DNA of 64,000 nucleotides, from NCBI GenBank assembly GCA_004102785.1, contig SCEJ01000003.1, positions 1 to 64,000 of the forward strand. The letters run 5' to 3'. This document shows, piece by piece, positions 33,498-42,805 of the stretch. Both the position numbers and the translations under genes were made by a program. This stretch comes from Muribaculaceae bacterium Isolate-013 (NCI) (GTDB taxonomy: Bacteria; Bacteroidota; Bacteroidia; Bacteroidales; Muribaculaceae). The notes under the pieces were generated by a model. That model saw only the letters and a program-made list of their open reading frames with translations. It was not told where the DNA came from and did not search any database. Position 1 is the stretch's first letter. Every line of letters begins with the position of its first letter.

Positions 33498-35448
33498 CCA
33501 GCTCCTGCGAAGCAAGCTCCCACAGACTCATGGCCGTCTCAAGCTCGCGGGTGCGCGAATTATGGAGCGTGAAGATTTCGTTGTCAATATCTCCGGCTGC
33601 TATTTTTGCTTCGATGTCAGCGATTTCCGCTTCTATACGCGCAATATTGTCCTCAGCCTCCTGCACTTTCTTGGCCGCACGGCGCACCATTTTGTCGCGC
33701 TCGCGTTGCTCGGCATACGTCAGGCGCGGTTTCTGCTCTGTCTCCGCTCCTGCACTATGTTGCTTTGCCGGTATATCCTCTGCGGATTTCTCTTTTATAG
33801 CGGGAGCCTGCGGTCTGTTGCGTTCGAGCTCCTGGAGTGAGACAAGTTTCTTTTTCTCAAGAAACTCATATATGCCGCCGAGACACTCGCGCACCTTTCC
33901 ACCTCCGAATTCATAAACCTTCTCCACCAGACCGTCAAGAAATTCACGGTCGTGGCTCACAACGATAACTGTGCCGTCAAAGTCCTTTATCGCCTGTTTC
34001 AGAATATCCTTTGTGGCCATATCGAGGTGGTTGGTAGGTTCGTCAAGAATCAGCAGATTCACCGGCTGCAAAAGCAGACGAATCATTGCCAGACGTGTTT
34101 TTTCTCCACCGGAAAGCACTTTCACCTTTTTGTCGGAGGCTTCACCGCCAAACATGAAAGCGCCGAGGATGTCGCGTATTTTGGTACGTATGTCGCCCAC
34201 GGCCACACGGTCGATTGTGTCGAAAACCGTCAGCGACTCGTCAAGGAGCTGAGCCTGATTCTGTGCGAAATACCCGATTTTGACATTATGGCCGATTTTC
34301 AGGCTGCCGTCGAAGGGGATTTCGCCCATTATACATTTTACCAACGTGGATTTACCTTCGCCGTTTTTCCCGACAAATGCCACTTTCTCACCACGTTTGA
34401 TGGTGAATGTAGCGCCGGAAAATACGGTATGGGTCCCGTATGCTTTCCCCACATTGTCGGCGATAACCGGATAATCTCCGGATCTCGGAGCAGGTGGAAA
34501 CCGCAGGTTCAGCCGGGACGTATCCACTTCATCGACCTCGATACGCTCTATTTTTGCAAGCTGCTTCATGCGGCTCTGCACCTGCACGGCCTTTGTGGCC
34601 TTGTAGCGGAACCGTTCGATAAAAGCTTCCGTGTCGGCAATCTCTTTCTGCTGGTTCTGATAAGCTCTCATCTGTTGCTCTACCCGCTCTTTGCGCAGCT
34701 CCACGAACCGGGAATAATTTACTGCATAATCATAGATTTTGCCGCATGAGATCTCTATGGTCCGGTTTGTGACATTGTCGATAAAAGCACGGTCGTGACT
34801 CACGAGCACCACCGCGCCGGCCTTCTGCACGAGGAACTGCTCAAGCCATTGTATCGATTCTATGTCAAGATGGTTGGTCGGCTCGTCGAGAAGCAATACA
34901 TCCGGGCGCACGAGGAGAAGTTTTGCAAGCTCGATACGCATGCGCCAGCCGCCTGAGAACTCTGCGGTCATCCGGCCGAAATCTTCCCTCACAAATCCCA
35001 GGCCGAGAAGGGTTTTCTCCATCTCGGCCTCAAAGTTCTCGCTCTGCTCCATGGCAAGACGCTCGGTGAGGTCGGATACATGCTCGATCAGTTGCCGGTA
35101 CGACTCGGAATCATAATCTTCGCGTGTGGCCAGCTCGTTGTTCATGCGGTCGAGACGCTGTTTCATCTCGTCCACATGGCTGTAAGCCTTCCGCACTTCC
35201 TCTATCACGGTGGCGGTGTCGGTAAGTTTCATCTGCTGCGGCAGATACCCCACGGTGGTGTCGGCCGGGACTGACACCTGTCCGGAAGTAGGCGACTGCA
35301 GCCCCGCGATGATTTTCAGCATCGTGGATTTTCCGGCTCCGTTCTTGCCTACGAGGGCTATGCGGTCGCGCTTGTTTATAACATAATTTATATTGTCGAA
35401 CAGCGGACGCGCGCTGAACTCGACAGATAAATTCTGGACTGAAATCAT
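33469..35448 (-). CDS. ABC-F family ATPase
   Basis: 659 residues with two nucleotide-binding domains and no membrane part. Walker A motifs are GKNGAGKST (34-42) and GKNGEGKST. Signature motifs are FSGGWRMRIELAKLL and LSGGEKTRLAMIRLL, each followed by LLLDEPTNHLD or LILDEPTNHLD. The linker and a charged coiled-coil C-terminus (about 570-655) fit the Uup/YdiF-like translation-factor group. It probably acts on stalled ribosomes; drug resistance is not implied. It lies 35 bases after the cyclo-ligase gene. Confidence 0.92.
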   Translation of the reverse strand: MISVQNLSVEFSARPLFDNINYVINKRDRIALVGKNGAGKSTMLKIIAGLQSPTSGQVSVPADTTVGYLPQQMKLTDTATVIEEVRKAYSHVDEMKQRLDRMNNELATREDYDSESYRQLIEHVSDLTERLAMEQSENFEAEMEKTLLGLGFVREDFGRMTAEFSGGWRMRIELAKLLLVRPDVLLLDEPTNHLDIESIQWLEQFLVQKAGAVVLVSHDRAFIDNVTNRTIEISCGKIYDYAVNYSRFVELRKERVEQQMRAYQNQQKEIADTEAFIERFRYKATKAVQVQSRMKQLAKIERIEVDEVDTSRLNLRFPPAPRSGDYPVIADNVGKAYGTHTVFSGATFTIKRGEKVAFVGKNGEGKSTLVKCIMGEIPFDGSLKIGHNVKIGYFAQNQAQLLDESLTVFDTIDRVAVGDIRTKIRDILGAFMFGGEASDKKVKVLSGGEKTRLAMIRLLLQPVNLLILDEPTNHLDMATKDILKQAIKDFDGTVIVVSHDREFLDGLVEKVYEFGGGKVRECLGGIYEFLEKKKLVSLQELERNRPQAPAIKEKSAEDIPAKQHSAGAETEQKPRLTYAEQRERDKMVRRAAKKVQEAEDNIARIEAEIADIEAKIAAGDIDNEIFTLHNSRTRELETAMSLWELASQELDELKSRFQM

Positions 35449-35483
35449 GTGATGAATAAAATAATGATTGGAGGCTTCTGCGG

Positions 35484-36038
35484 TCAGCGGCGGCGTATAA
35501 CGATGCGGTGTGATTCTGTAATCACCACATCGACCGCAACATCATGCTCCTCAGCCGGGATATCCTCGTCAAGCAACTGAAAGTCATATCCCACGCCTAC
35601 TTTCGTGGCTTTGGTGCCGTGGAGCAAACGGTCATAATAGCCTTTTCCGCGCCCCACACGGTTGCCCGACCGGTCATATGCCACAGCCGGAACAACAACA
35701 AGCTCTATCCGGGATATATCCACAATATCATCTCCCTGAGGTTCCTCAATATGGAATGCTCCCAATGCCATTCGTGAACGGTCATAGGGAAGAATCTCGA
35801 GATTCACGCCATTCACCCTCGGCAGGAAGAAGTTCTTGCGTTCAGCCCACCTGGCGATAAAGCTTCTTGTGGAAAGCTCGTCGGGGAGGGAATGGTACAT
35901 CAGCACATTTTCAGCGAGCGCGAATGCCGCTGAATTTTCCAGCACGTCAAATACCCTGCGGGCGGCTTCCTCCTTCTCAGCAAGAGTCAGGAGGCTTTTG
36001 CGGGCTTTGATGCGGGTACGAATCTGATTCTTATCCAT
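35484..36038 (-). CDS. 5-formyltetrahydrofolate cyclo-ligase
   Basis: 184 residues. It converts 5-formyl-THF to 5,10-methenyl-THF using ATP and so returns a storage folate to the one-carbon pool. The signature RVGRGKGYYDRLL and the N-terminal KNQIRTRIKARKSL nucleotide-binding lysine/arginine region are present. It joins FtcD and FolC as folate genes in this window. It lies 37 bases after the S41 protease gene on the same strand. Confidence 0.93.
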   Translation of the reverse strand: MDKNQIRTRIKARKSLLTLAEKEEAARRVFDVLENSAAFALAENVLMYHSLPDELSTRSFIARWAERKNFFLPRVNGVNLEILPYDRSRMALGAFHIEEPQGDDIVDISRIELVVVPAVAYDRSGNRVGRGKGYYDRLLHGTKATKVGVGYDFQLLDEDIPAEEHDVAVDVVITESHRIVIRRR

Positions 36039-36075
36039 AACAGGTTGCGTTTGCGGATGCGGCGCGACTGGCCGG

Positions 36076-37698
36076 TTACCTCTTTAGCGGAGGCAGCGGA
36101 AAATCAGCCGATCCCTTGTCGATTTCCTCAATAGCCCTCAGCACATTGGTGTCGATGCGGTTCGCTATGCTGAAGAAAGCATTGTAACCTATGGCATCGC
36201 GTGCAATCAAGGCTTTCAGTTGATTAACAATCAAATCATGTGAAATGTTGATATAATACCACCGTGCGGCGATACCGTTGTTTACACAATATCCCACAAA
36301 CTGGCGCAGAAGGGTGTCATCGTCCGGAAGCATTGAGAGAAGTGCATCCGCATCTTTGGCCTTGGAGAGGGCGTCGCGATGCTCGTCGACATAATCGAAC
36401 GCGAACTTCTGGAGAAGACCGGCATTCGCCACATTGATATAATATGATGTTATCCCGGATGTGTCATTGGGCACGAAAATATCAGGCATTATACCGCCGC
36501 CGCCATACACCGTGCGGCCATTCATGGTTTTGAACGCAAGTTCCTTGTTGAGTTTCACCGAATCCTCGGAGAACATCTCGCCACGTGTATAGCGGTCAAG
36601 TATATCATGCTCATATGCCGAGAGGTTGGAGTAGTCCTTCTGTATGCAACGGCCCGACGGTGTATAATACCGGCCTACGGTCAGACGGATTGCAGAGCTG
36701 TCGGGGAGCACCGTCTGCCGCTGTATGAGACCCTTGCCGAATGAGCGGCGGCCGATGACGATGCCGCGGTCGTTATCCTGTATTGCGCCGGCAAAGATCT
36801 CTGATGCCGATGCTGAATACTCATCAAGAAGCACGGCCACACGGGCATCGCCGAAAGCACCGGTCCCGTCGGCCACCACAGTCGAGGTGGTATAGAAGTC
36901 GCGCCCTTTGGTAGAGACTATCAGTTCACCTTTGTGAAGGAACTCGTTGACCATCTGGAATGCGATTTCCATATATCCGCCCGTATTGCCGCGGAGGTCT
37001 ATTATAAAGTCCTCGGCACCTTCCTGTCTGAGGTTGTTCAGGGCCTGCCAGAACTCTTCATAAGTGGTGCGTCCGAATTTATTCACTTTGATATATCCTT
37101 TCCCCGGCTCGATTATATATGCGGCGTCAACCGATGTCACCGGAATATCGCCGCGGGTCACCTCAAACGAAAGAGTTTTCTTGGAATTCTGACGTTTTAT
37201 GCCCAGAACTACTTTAGAATCGCGGTCACCTCGAAGCATTTTCAGTACCTGTTCGTTTGTAAGTCCGGTACCTGCCACATTCTCGCCGTCGACCTTTATG
37301 ATGCGGTCGCCGGCTTTAAGGCCAACCTTTTCCGACGGGCCTCCGGGGATAACCTCGATTATGGATATAGTGTCGTTGTTGAGCATGAACTGTATGCCGA
37401 CTCCGCAGAAGGAGCCGTCAAGATCGTCATTCACGGCCTGCAGGTCGCTTGCAGGGATATAGGCTGAGTGTGGGTCAAGATTGGTCAACAGCGAGGGGAG
37501 AGTGCGCTCAAGCAGGGAGTCAAGGTCAACCTCGTCGACATAGTCATTCTTTATCAGGTTCATCACAGTCTGGAATTTTTTCTGTGTGGCCGACGGCGAA
37601 CTGCCGGAGCGCAGCAGAGAGGATGTGAGGAAACCCGCAACGAAAGAAACGGCCACAATCACAGGCAGCCATACAGAAGCTTTCTTCAGAGAGTTCAT
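36076..37698 (-). CDS. S41-family C-terminal processing protease
   Basis: 540 residues. An N-terminal signal anchor (about 8-30) is followed by a PDZ domain (about 90-175, FCGVGIQFMLNND ... GDRIIKVDGENV). The S41 catalytic domain has the nucleophile Ser in DEYSASASEIFAGA and the general-base Lys in GRRSFGKGLIQ. It is a periplasmic tail-specific protease like CtpA/Prc. The last 100 residues, after GGGIMPDIFVPND, form an extra helical domain common in Bacteroidota members. It starts 26 bases after the deaminase gene. Confidence 0.93.
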   Translation of the reverse strand: MNSLKKASVWLPVIVAVSFVAGFLTSSLLRSGSSPSATQKKFQTVMNLIKNDYVDEVDLDSLLERTLPSLLTNLDPHSAYIPASDLQAVNDDLDGSFCGVGIQFMLNNDTISIIEVIPGGPSEKVGLKAGDRIIKVDGENVAGTGLTNEQVLKMLRGDRDSKVVLGIKRQNSKKTLSFEVTRGDIPVTSVDAAYIIEPGKGYIKVNKFGRTTYEEFWQALNNLRQEGAEDFIIDLRGNTGGYMEIAFQMVNEFLHKGELIVSTKGRDFYTTSTVVADGTGAFGDARVAVLLDEYSASASEIFAGAIQDNDRGIVIGRRSFGKGLIQRQTVLPDSSAIRLTVGRYYTPSGRCIQKDYSNLSAYEHDILDRYTRGEMFSEDSVKLNKELAFKTMNGRTVYGGGGIMPDIFVPNDTSGITSYYINVANAGLLQKFAFDYVDEHRDALSKAKDADALLSMLPDDDTLLRQFVGYCVNNGIAARWYYINISHDLIVNQLKALIARDAIGYNAFFSIANRIDTNVLRAIEEIDKGSADFPLPPLKR

Positions 37699-37724
37699 AT
37701 AAATGCCTTACAGCAAACGTAAAA

Positions 37725-38159
37725 TCAATTGTTCAAATCAGGGATATGCACGCATTCGACATTGGCACGCCGCAGAAGATCGATGCCGTCGGTTATGCGG
37801 TAAAGTTCGTGAAACACCACACGCCTGATACCGGCCTGGATAATCAGTTTGGAACACTCCATACAAGGCGAGGCTGTGATATAGAGGGTGGCGCCGTCGG
37901 AAGAGTTGTTGCTCCGCGCTACTTTGGTTATAGCATTTGCCTCCGCATGAAGCACGTACGGCATGGTCACGCCGCTTTCATCTTCGCAAACATTCTCGAA
38001 ACCCGACGGAGTTCCGTTGAATCCGTCGGATATAATCATTGAATTCTTCACAATTATGGCGCCAACCTTACGCCTGGTGCAATATGAGTTTTCCGCCCAT
38101 ATCCCGGCCATTCTGAGATAGCGCTTGTCAAGCAATTCCTGTTTTTCGTTCTGTTCCAT
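37725..38159 (-). CDS. dCMP deaminase family protein (ComEB-like)
   Basis: 144 residues. Zinc-dependent cytidine/deoxycytidylate deaminase fold: the His-Ala-Glu site is HAEANAI and the two zinc cysteines are in PCMECSKLI. ENSYCTRRKVGAIIV and GFNGTPSGFENVCEDE match dCMP deaminases, which give dUMP for dTMP synthesis. The hairpin-bearing leader and -7 box lie upstream, divergent from ispD. Confidence 0.92.
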   Translation of the reverse strand: MEQNEKQELLDKRYLRMAGIWAENSYCTRRKVGAIIVKNSMIISDGFNGTPSGFENVCEDESGVTMPYVLHAEANAITKVARSNNSSDGATLYITASPCMECSKLIIQAGIRRVVFHELYRITDGIDLLRRANVECVHIPDLNN

Positions 38160-38205
38160 TCAAAAGGTAAAAAACTGCGGAGATGCGGACCTCCGCAATA
38201 GTTTG

Positions 38206-38213
38206 CAAAGGTA
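38206..38213 (-). promoter_or_regulatory. -7 box of the dCMP deaminase gene
   Basis: The minus strand reads TACCTTTG, an exact -7 match. The leader of about 40 bases would begin with a 7-bp hairpin (38176-38182 with 38191-38197). No TTTG is found at -33. Confidence 0.5.
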
Positions 38214-38294
38214 CTAATTATTTCCATGTTAAATTAATATTATAGTGCTAAAAAAACGCTACGTCCCCCGACAAATGCATCGGATGGAGCTTTT

Positions 38295-38326
38295 TTTGTT
38301 TATTTTTCAGGAATTGGTTAACTTTA
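38295..38326 (+). promoter_or_regulatory. Promoter of ispD-recG
   Basis: TTTG (38295-38298), a 20-base spacer and TAACTTTA (38319-38326) lie just upstream of ispD; the leader would be about 15 bases. Confidence 0.65.
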
Positions 38327-38348
38327 CACCCTAATTTCACTTGAACAG

Positions 38349-39035
38349 ATGCCACAGACTATCGCCATAATTGTCGCCGCAGGCTCCGGATTGCGTTTCG
38401 GAGGCGACACCCCAAAACAGTTTCTCGAACTTGATGGTGCGCCGGTGTGCGTATGTGCCGGCCGTTGTTTCAGAAAGGCTGTGCCTGAAATCAGAATAAT
38501 ATACGTGCTGCCAGAGCGGGATTTCAGTCTATGGGAGGAATTCATGAAGCGTTTCATCGCAGACTGGAACGATGTGGCATTTGTGCGTGGTGGAAAATCG
38601 CGCTGGGAGTCTGTGAAAAACGCATTGGGTGCGATAGTGGCCGATACTGCGGCATCGGCCACGGTGCTTGTTCACGACGGTGCGCGGCCGCTTGTCGATG
38701 AGGAGACCATCAGGGCGGTAATCCGTGCGTCGGTCAATACCGACGGCGCCGTGCCGGTGATACCCGTCACTGATTCCCTGCGGAAGATAGGGGAGGACGG
38801 CGTCAGTTCGGAGCCGGTTGACCGCTCCTCCTACCGTGCGGTGCAGACTCCGCAGGGAAGCCGCCTGTGGCGTTTGCGCCAGGCCTATGAAATGCCATAT
38901 GACGAAAGTTTTACCGACGATGCCTCGGTGCTGGCAGCCGCCGGCTTCTCCAATATAGTGCTGGTGAAAGGATCTGTCAGAAATATCAAGATAACCACCC
39001 CGGAGGATCTTAAAATCGCAGCATGCCTGATTTGA
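38349..39035 (+). CDS. ispD: 2-C-methyl-D-erythritol 4-phosphate cytidylyltransferase
   Basis: 228 residues. It couples CTP to methylerythritol phosphate in the MEP isoprenoid route, which also feeds the menaquinone side chain. The CTP loop IVAAGSGLRFGGDTPKQF is at about 9-26 (Arg and Lys in the usual places), VLVHDGARPLVDEE and the Asp/Lys near VKGSVRNIKITTPEDL are present. Its 3' end overlaps recG by 13 bases. Confidence 0.95.
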   Translation: MPQTIAIIVAAGSGLRFGGDTPKQFLELDGAPVCVCAGRCFRKAVPEIRIIYVLPERDFSLWEEFMKRFIADWNDVAFVRGGKSRWESVKNALGAIVADTAASATVLVHDGARPLVDEETIRAVIRASVNTDGAVPVIPVTDSLRKIGEDGVSSEPVDRSSYRAVQTPQGSRLWRLRQAYEMPYDESFTDDASVLAAAGFSNIVLVKGSVRNIKITTPEDLKIAACLI

Positions 39036-41116
39036 GGAAAATCGATGTACAGTTTGTAAAGGGGGTAGGACCGGCGAGGGCTGCCCTTTTGCGTGATGAG
39101 CTGAAGATTCATTCAGTCCATGACCTGTTGCATTTTTTCCCGAGAGAATATGTAGACCGTCAGCACATCTATCCGATATCATCCTTCAGCGGAGAGATGC
39201 CGTCAGTGCAGGTGAAGGGGCGGTTTGTGAATTTCACAGTAGCCGGCGAAGGAGCAAAGTCACGCCTTACAGGGCTCTTTACCGACGGCACAGGAACAAT
39301 GGAGGTGGTATGGTTCCGGCGTATAAAGGCTATACGCCAGGCATATAACCCTGGCGTTCAATATGTGCTTTTCGGCAAACCACAGAGTTTCAACGGACAC
39401 TGGAGCATTGTACATCCTGAAATAGAGAACACCGAAACGGCGTCGGCAGCCAGGGGGCTGCGCGGGGTGTATCCTCTGACCGAGCGATTGCGCAACAGTT
39501 CGGTCAGTTCCCGTTCCATATTCCAATGGGTGCAGACAGCGCTTTCGGTCTATGGCCGTTCGGTTGAGGAGACGCTTCCCGCACATGTGCTGGGGAAATA
39601 TCGGCTTGTATCAAAAAGTGATGCAATCCAGTGGATTCATAATCCGCCGGAGCATATAACATTGCAGCGCGCCCGCGAGAGGCTGAAATTTGAGGAGCTG
39701 TTTTATTTACAGGTCAAGATTCTGCTTTCAAGCAACAAGCGTTCCGGCATGGTCCGAGGACGCGTATTTCCGCGCATCGGCAGTTTTTTCAATAACTTCT
39801 ATTCACAGACATTGCCGTTTCCGCTTACCGGAGCACAGAAACGTGTAATGAAGGAGATACGGTCCGATCTTGGTTCAGGGCGGCAGATGAACCGGCTGCT
39901 TCAGGGCGATGTGGGCTCGGGCAAAACCGTGGTGGCACTTATGACCATGCTCATCGCGCTTGACAACGGCACCCAGGCATGCCTCATGGCTCCTACCGAG
40001 ATTCTCGCCACACAGCATTATGAGTCATTGCGCGCGATGGCGGCGCCTCTTGGAATCAATGTAAAGCTTCTTACAGGCTCGACAAAGGCCAAAGCACGTG
40101 GCGAAATCGACAGGCAGCTTCTCGACGGCTCGCTTCATATACTTGTAGGCACCCATGCCGTGATAGAGGACCGGGTAAAGTTCCGCGATCTCGGGCTGGT
40201 AGTAATCGATGAGCAGCACCGGTTCGGTGTTATGCAGCGCGCCCGCCTGTGGGCTAAAAATGAGTTTCCGCCGCATGTGCTTGTGATGACAGCCACACCG
40301 ATTCCGCGCACATTGGCTATGACACTCTACGGCGATCTGGATGTATCGGTTATCGACGAGCTGCCCCCGGGCAGGAAACCGATCACAACTCTGCTCCGCT
40401 ATGAGCAGCAGCGCATGGATGTGCTCAAAGCCGTGGGGCGACAGCTCGCAATCGGGCGTCAGGCATATATAGTGTTCCCGCTCATCGAAGAGAATGAAAA
40501 GCTTCAGTTGCAATCGCTCCAGGAAGGATACGATTTTGTTCGCGAGGCATTTCCGAGCTATGAGATAGCCATGGTGCACGGCAGGATGAAGCCGGCCGAA
40601 AAAGAATACCAGATGAATCTTTTCGCATCGCACAAGGCTCATATACTTGTGGCCACGACTGTGATTGAGGTGGGTGTGAATGTGCCGAATGCCTCGGTAA
40701 TGGTAATAGAGAATGCCGAAAGGTTCGGACTGGCGCAGCTTCACCAGCTACGCGGCAGGGTAGGGCGCGGGGCTGACCAGAGTTACTGCATACTGATGAC
40801 CAAAGTAAAGATTGCCGGTGACACCCGGAAGCGTCTTGAGCTGATGACCTCCACCACCGACGGCTTCGTTATCGCCGAGGCAGACCTTAAAATGCGCGGT
40901 CCCGGCGACATAGAGGGCACCATGCAGTCGGGCATCCCGCTTGACCTGCGGATAGCCAACCTGGCTACCGACGGCCAGATTATCCAGGCTGCAAGGAATG
41001 AGGTCGAGGCCCTGCTTGATGTGGATGCGGAAATCTCACATCCGGAGCATAAGATGATTCTTCCGGAACTGCGGGCGCTGTTCCCTCCGGTATCCGACCT
41101 CAGCCGCATATCATGA
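39023..41116 (+). CDS. recG: ATP-dependent DNA helicase RecG
   Basis: 697 residues. It reverses stalled forks and branch-migrates junctions. The N-terminal wedge/OB domain holds VKGVGPARAALL and KGRFVNFTVAGEG. The helicase core has Walker A LLQGDVGSGKTVVAL, motif II VIDEQHRFG, TATPIPRTLAM and QLRGRVGRGADQSYC, and the TRG region follows (GFVIAEADLKMRGPGDIEGT). It overlaps ispD by 13 bases. Confidence 0.97.
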   Translation: MPDLRKIDVQFVKGVGPARAALLRDELKIHSVHDLLHFFPREYVDRQHIYPISSFSGEMPSVQVKGRFVNFTVAGEGAKSRLTGLFTDGTGTMEVVWFRRIKAIRQAYNPGVQYVLFGKPQSFNGHWSIVHPEIENTETASAARGLRGVYPLTERLRNSSVSSRSIFQWVQTALSVYGRSVEETLPAHVLGKYRLVSKSDAIQWIHNPPEHITLQRARERLKFEELFYLQVKILLSSNKRSGMVRGRVFPRIGSFFNNFYSQTLPFPLTGAQKRVMKEIRSDLGSGRQMNRLLQGDVGSGKTVVALMTMLIALDNGTQACLMAPTEILATQHYESLRAMAAPLGINVKLLTGSTKAKARGEIDRQLLDGSLHILVGTHAVIEDRVKFRDLGLVVIDEQHRFGVMQRARLWAKNEFPPHVLVMTATPIPRTLAMTLYGDLDVSVIDELPPGRKPITTLLRYEQQRMDVLKAVGRQLAIGRQAYIVFPLIEENEKLQLQSLQEGYDFVREAFPSYEIAMVHGRMKPAEKEYQMNLFASHKAHILVATTVIEVGVNVPNASVMVIENAERFGLAQLHQLRGRVGRGADQSYCILMTKVKIAGDTRKRLELMTSTTDGFVIAEADLKMRGPGDIEGTMQSGIPLDLRIANLATDGQIIQAARNEVEALLDVDAEISHPEHKMILPELRALFPPVSDLSRIS

Positions 41117-41134
41117 AATAGCGGCTGTATGCAA

Positions 41135-41178
41135 AAAACCGAAGCGGAGAATCACGTGCGATTCTCCGCTTCGGTTTT
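41135..41178. terminator. Bidirectional terminator between recG and the LRR gene
   Basis: A perfect 19-bp stem (41135-41153 with 41160-41178) has a 6-base loop and A/T runs at its outer ends. It serves both convergent genes. Confidence 0.92.
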
Positions 41179-41200
41179 AGCTGTTAATCAGGAATGTTTA

Positions 41201-42259
41201 TCAGTAGTTCCACTGACATGCAACCATCGAGAGGCTGTTGCATCCGATTGTACGGAAGTCGACTATGTGGTTGTAGCGGCAGTTGATATATGTCAGGGCC
41301 TGGTCAAACGACACATCGAGCATCGAAAGCTCATTGTTGTTGCAGAGCAGACGCTGCAGGAAAGTCTGGTTGGAGAGATTCAGGTCGGTAAGGTCGTTGT
41401 AAGAGCAGTCGACAAACAGAATCTGCGGGCAGTTCTCAACCGTAAGCGAGGTCAGGTCATTGTAGGAGCAGACCAGGTCAAGGAGTGCATTACAGTCGCG
41501 CACTGTAAGAGACTTCATGTTGTTGTCGGAGCAGATAAACGAACTGAGCGAGGGGAGTCCGCTTACAATAAGATTGGTAATCTCGTTGTCGTCGACATTG
41601 AGGTTCTGAAGCTTCTCAACCCCGGCAAGGGTGAGGGTTGTCAGCTTGTTGTAGCCGCAATAAAGATTCTTCAGGGCCGTGCAATAATCCACGGTGAGGT
41701 TCTCCAGGTGGTTGCCTTGGCAGTTGAGAGTCTCGAGCGTCGACGAATTGGAAACGTTGAGGTCAACCAGGTAGTTGTTCGAGACATTCAGAGTCTTGAT
41801 CATGGGAGTGGCGGAAATCTCGAAATCGGTAAGCCGGTTTTTGTAGATTTTCACGTTTACAAGACCGGTGCATCCGTCAAGATTGGCTGCGGTAAGCCGG
41901 TTGCGGTAGGCGTTGAGTTCGCTGAGAGCGGCATCGCCGGAAACATTAAGGGAGGTAAGGCTGTTGCGCGACACATCCAGGCTCTGGAGAGCAGTGAAGC
42001 CGCTGAGGTTCAATGTGCCTGCGAGTTTCTTGTCCTTCCATTCGATTGATGTGACGTGGCCGTTCTCAACCTTCACTCCCTCCCATGAGGCAGGATTCTT
42101 GAGATCGCTGATGCCGAGAGCCTGGGCGTTAGTGCCTTCTTTCTCGGAATTCTGTGTAAGAAAAGCCTGGAGCTGTTTAAGCTCATTCTTGTTGACTTGC
42201 TGTGCCGAGGCTGACATGCAACCCAAAATAACAGCCAGCATAATAATCGCTTTTTTCAT
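41201..42259 (-). CDS. Secreted leucine-rich repeat protein
   Basis: 352 residues. A signal peptide (about 1-19, ending ASA) precedes a cap-like N-terminal segment with ISDLKNPASWEGVKV. From about residue 85 the protein is built of some twelve repeats of about 21 residues with the pattern L-xx-L-x-(C/V)-xx-N-x-L, e.g. LNVSNNYLVDLNVSNSSTLE and LVCSYNDLTSLTVENCPQ. This is the InlA/BspA-related type frequent in gut Bacteroidales. There is no membrane anchor or sorting domain visible, so its surface attachment and ligand are unknown. I found no clear promoter in the 144 bases upstream. Confidence 0.85.
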   Translation of the reverse strand: MKKAIIMLAVILGCMSASAQQVNKNELKQLQAFLTQNSEKEGTNAQALGISDLKNPASWEGVKVENGHVTSIEWKDKKLAGTLNLSGFTALQSLDVSRNSLTSLNVSGDAALSELNAYRNRLTAANLDGCTGLVNVKIYKNRLTDFEISATPMIKTLNVSNNYLVDLNVSNSSTLETLNCQGNHLENLTVDYCTALKNLYCGYNKLTTLTLAGVEKLQNLNVDDNEITNLIVSGLPSLSSFICSDNNMKSLTVRDCNALLDLVCSYNDLTSLTVENCPQILFVDCSYNDLTDLNLSNQTFLQRLLCNNNELSMLDVSFDQALTYINCRYNHIVDFRTIGCNSLSMVACQWNY

Positions 42260-42354
42260 ATCTAAATAGTTGGTTTGTGATTCCGTACTGTTTTAGTATC
42301 TTTACACTTAGAACAACATTGATATTAAAAAAGTTGGAATAACGTAAAAAAAAG

Positions 42355-42382
42355 CGCGCCACCCGCATTCACAGGTGGCGCG
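42355..42382 (-). terminator. Terminator of the RidA gene
   Basis: A 9-bp GC-rich stem (42355-42363 with 42374-42382) with a 10-base loop lies 21 bases past the stop. On the minus strand it is followed by a run of eight T, a classic intrinsic terminator. Confidence 0.88.
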
Positions 42383-42403
42383 TCAGGCATGAAGTCTGTA
42401 AAA

Positions 42404-42784
42404 TCAGAGTTCTTTTACAGCTATTACTTCAATTTCAACAAGAACATTCTTGGGAAGTGTGCGCACGGCGACAGCCGAGCGGGCGGGGTAGGGAGCCTCG
42501 AATGCCTCGGCATATACCTCGTTCATCGGCACGAAATCTGCCATGTCGGCGAGGAATACGGTGGTTTTAACGATGTTCTTCATCGAGAGGCCGGCGGCTT
42601 CCATTATAGCCTTCACGTTGGCAAGCGACTGGCGGGTCTGTGCCTGGATGCCTTCGGGAATCTCGCCAGTCACAGGATTCAGGGGAATCTGGCCTGAAGC
42701 ATAGACAAACGGGCCGCAGTCAATCGCCTGGCTGTACGGGCCGATAGCACCGGGCGCCTTTTCAGTTGCAATCTGAGTTTTCAT
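42404..42784 (-). CDS. RidA family reactive-intermediate deaminase
   Basis: 126 residues. RidA (YjgF/UK114) proteins hydrolyse reactive enamines and imines from PLP enzymes. The start [20 protein letters not shown], the active-site Arg in [15 protein letters not shown] and the Glu in the C-terminal [11 protein letters not shown] fit the RidA subgroup. It follows the yihY gene by 21 bases and is probably co-transcribed. Confidence 0.93.
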   Translation of the reverse strand: MKTQIATEKAPGAIGPYSQAIDCGPFVYASGQIPLNPVTGEIPEGIQAQTRQSLANVKAIMEAAGLSMKNIVKTTVFLADMADFVPMNEVYAEAFEAPYPARSAVAVRTLPKNVLVEIEVIAVKEL

Positions 42785-42805
42785 TCTGATAGGTTAAATT
42801 ATAGG

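Noticed and set aside
41129-42049. 306-codon open frame on the plus strand opposite the LRR gene
   Set aside because: It mirrors the LRR repeats of the minus-strand gene, which has a signal peptide and family pattern. The antisense product is low-complexity, and no start signal or promoter precedes it.
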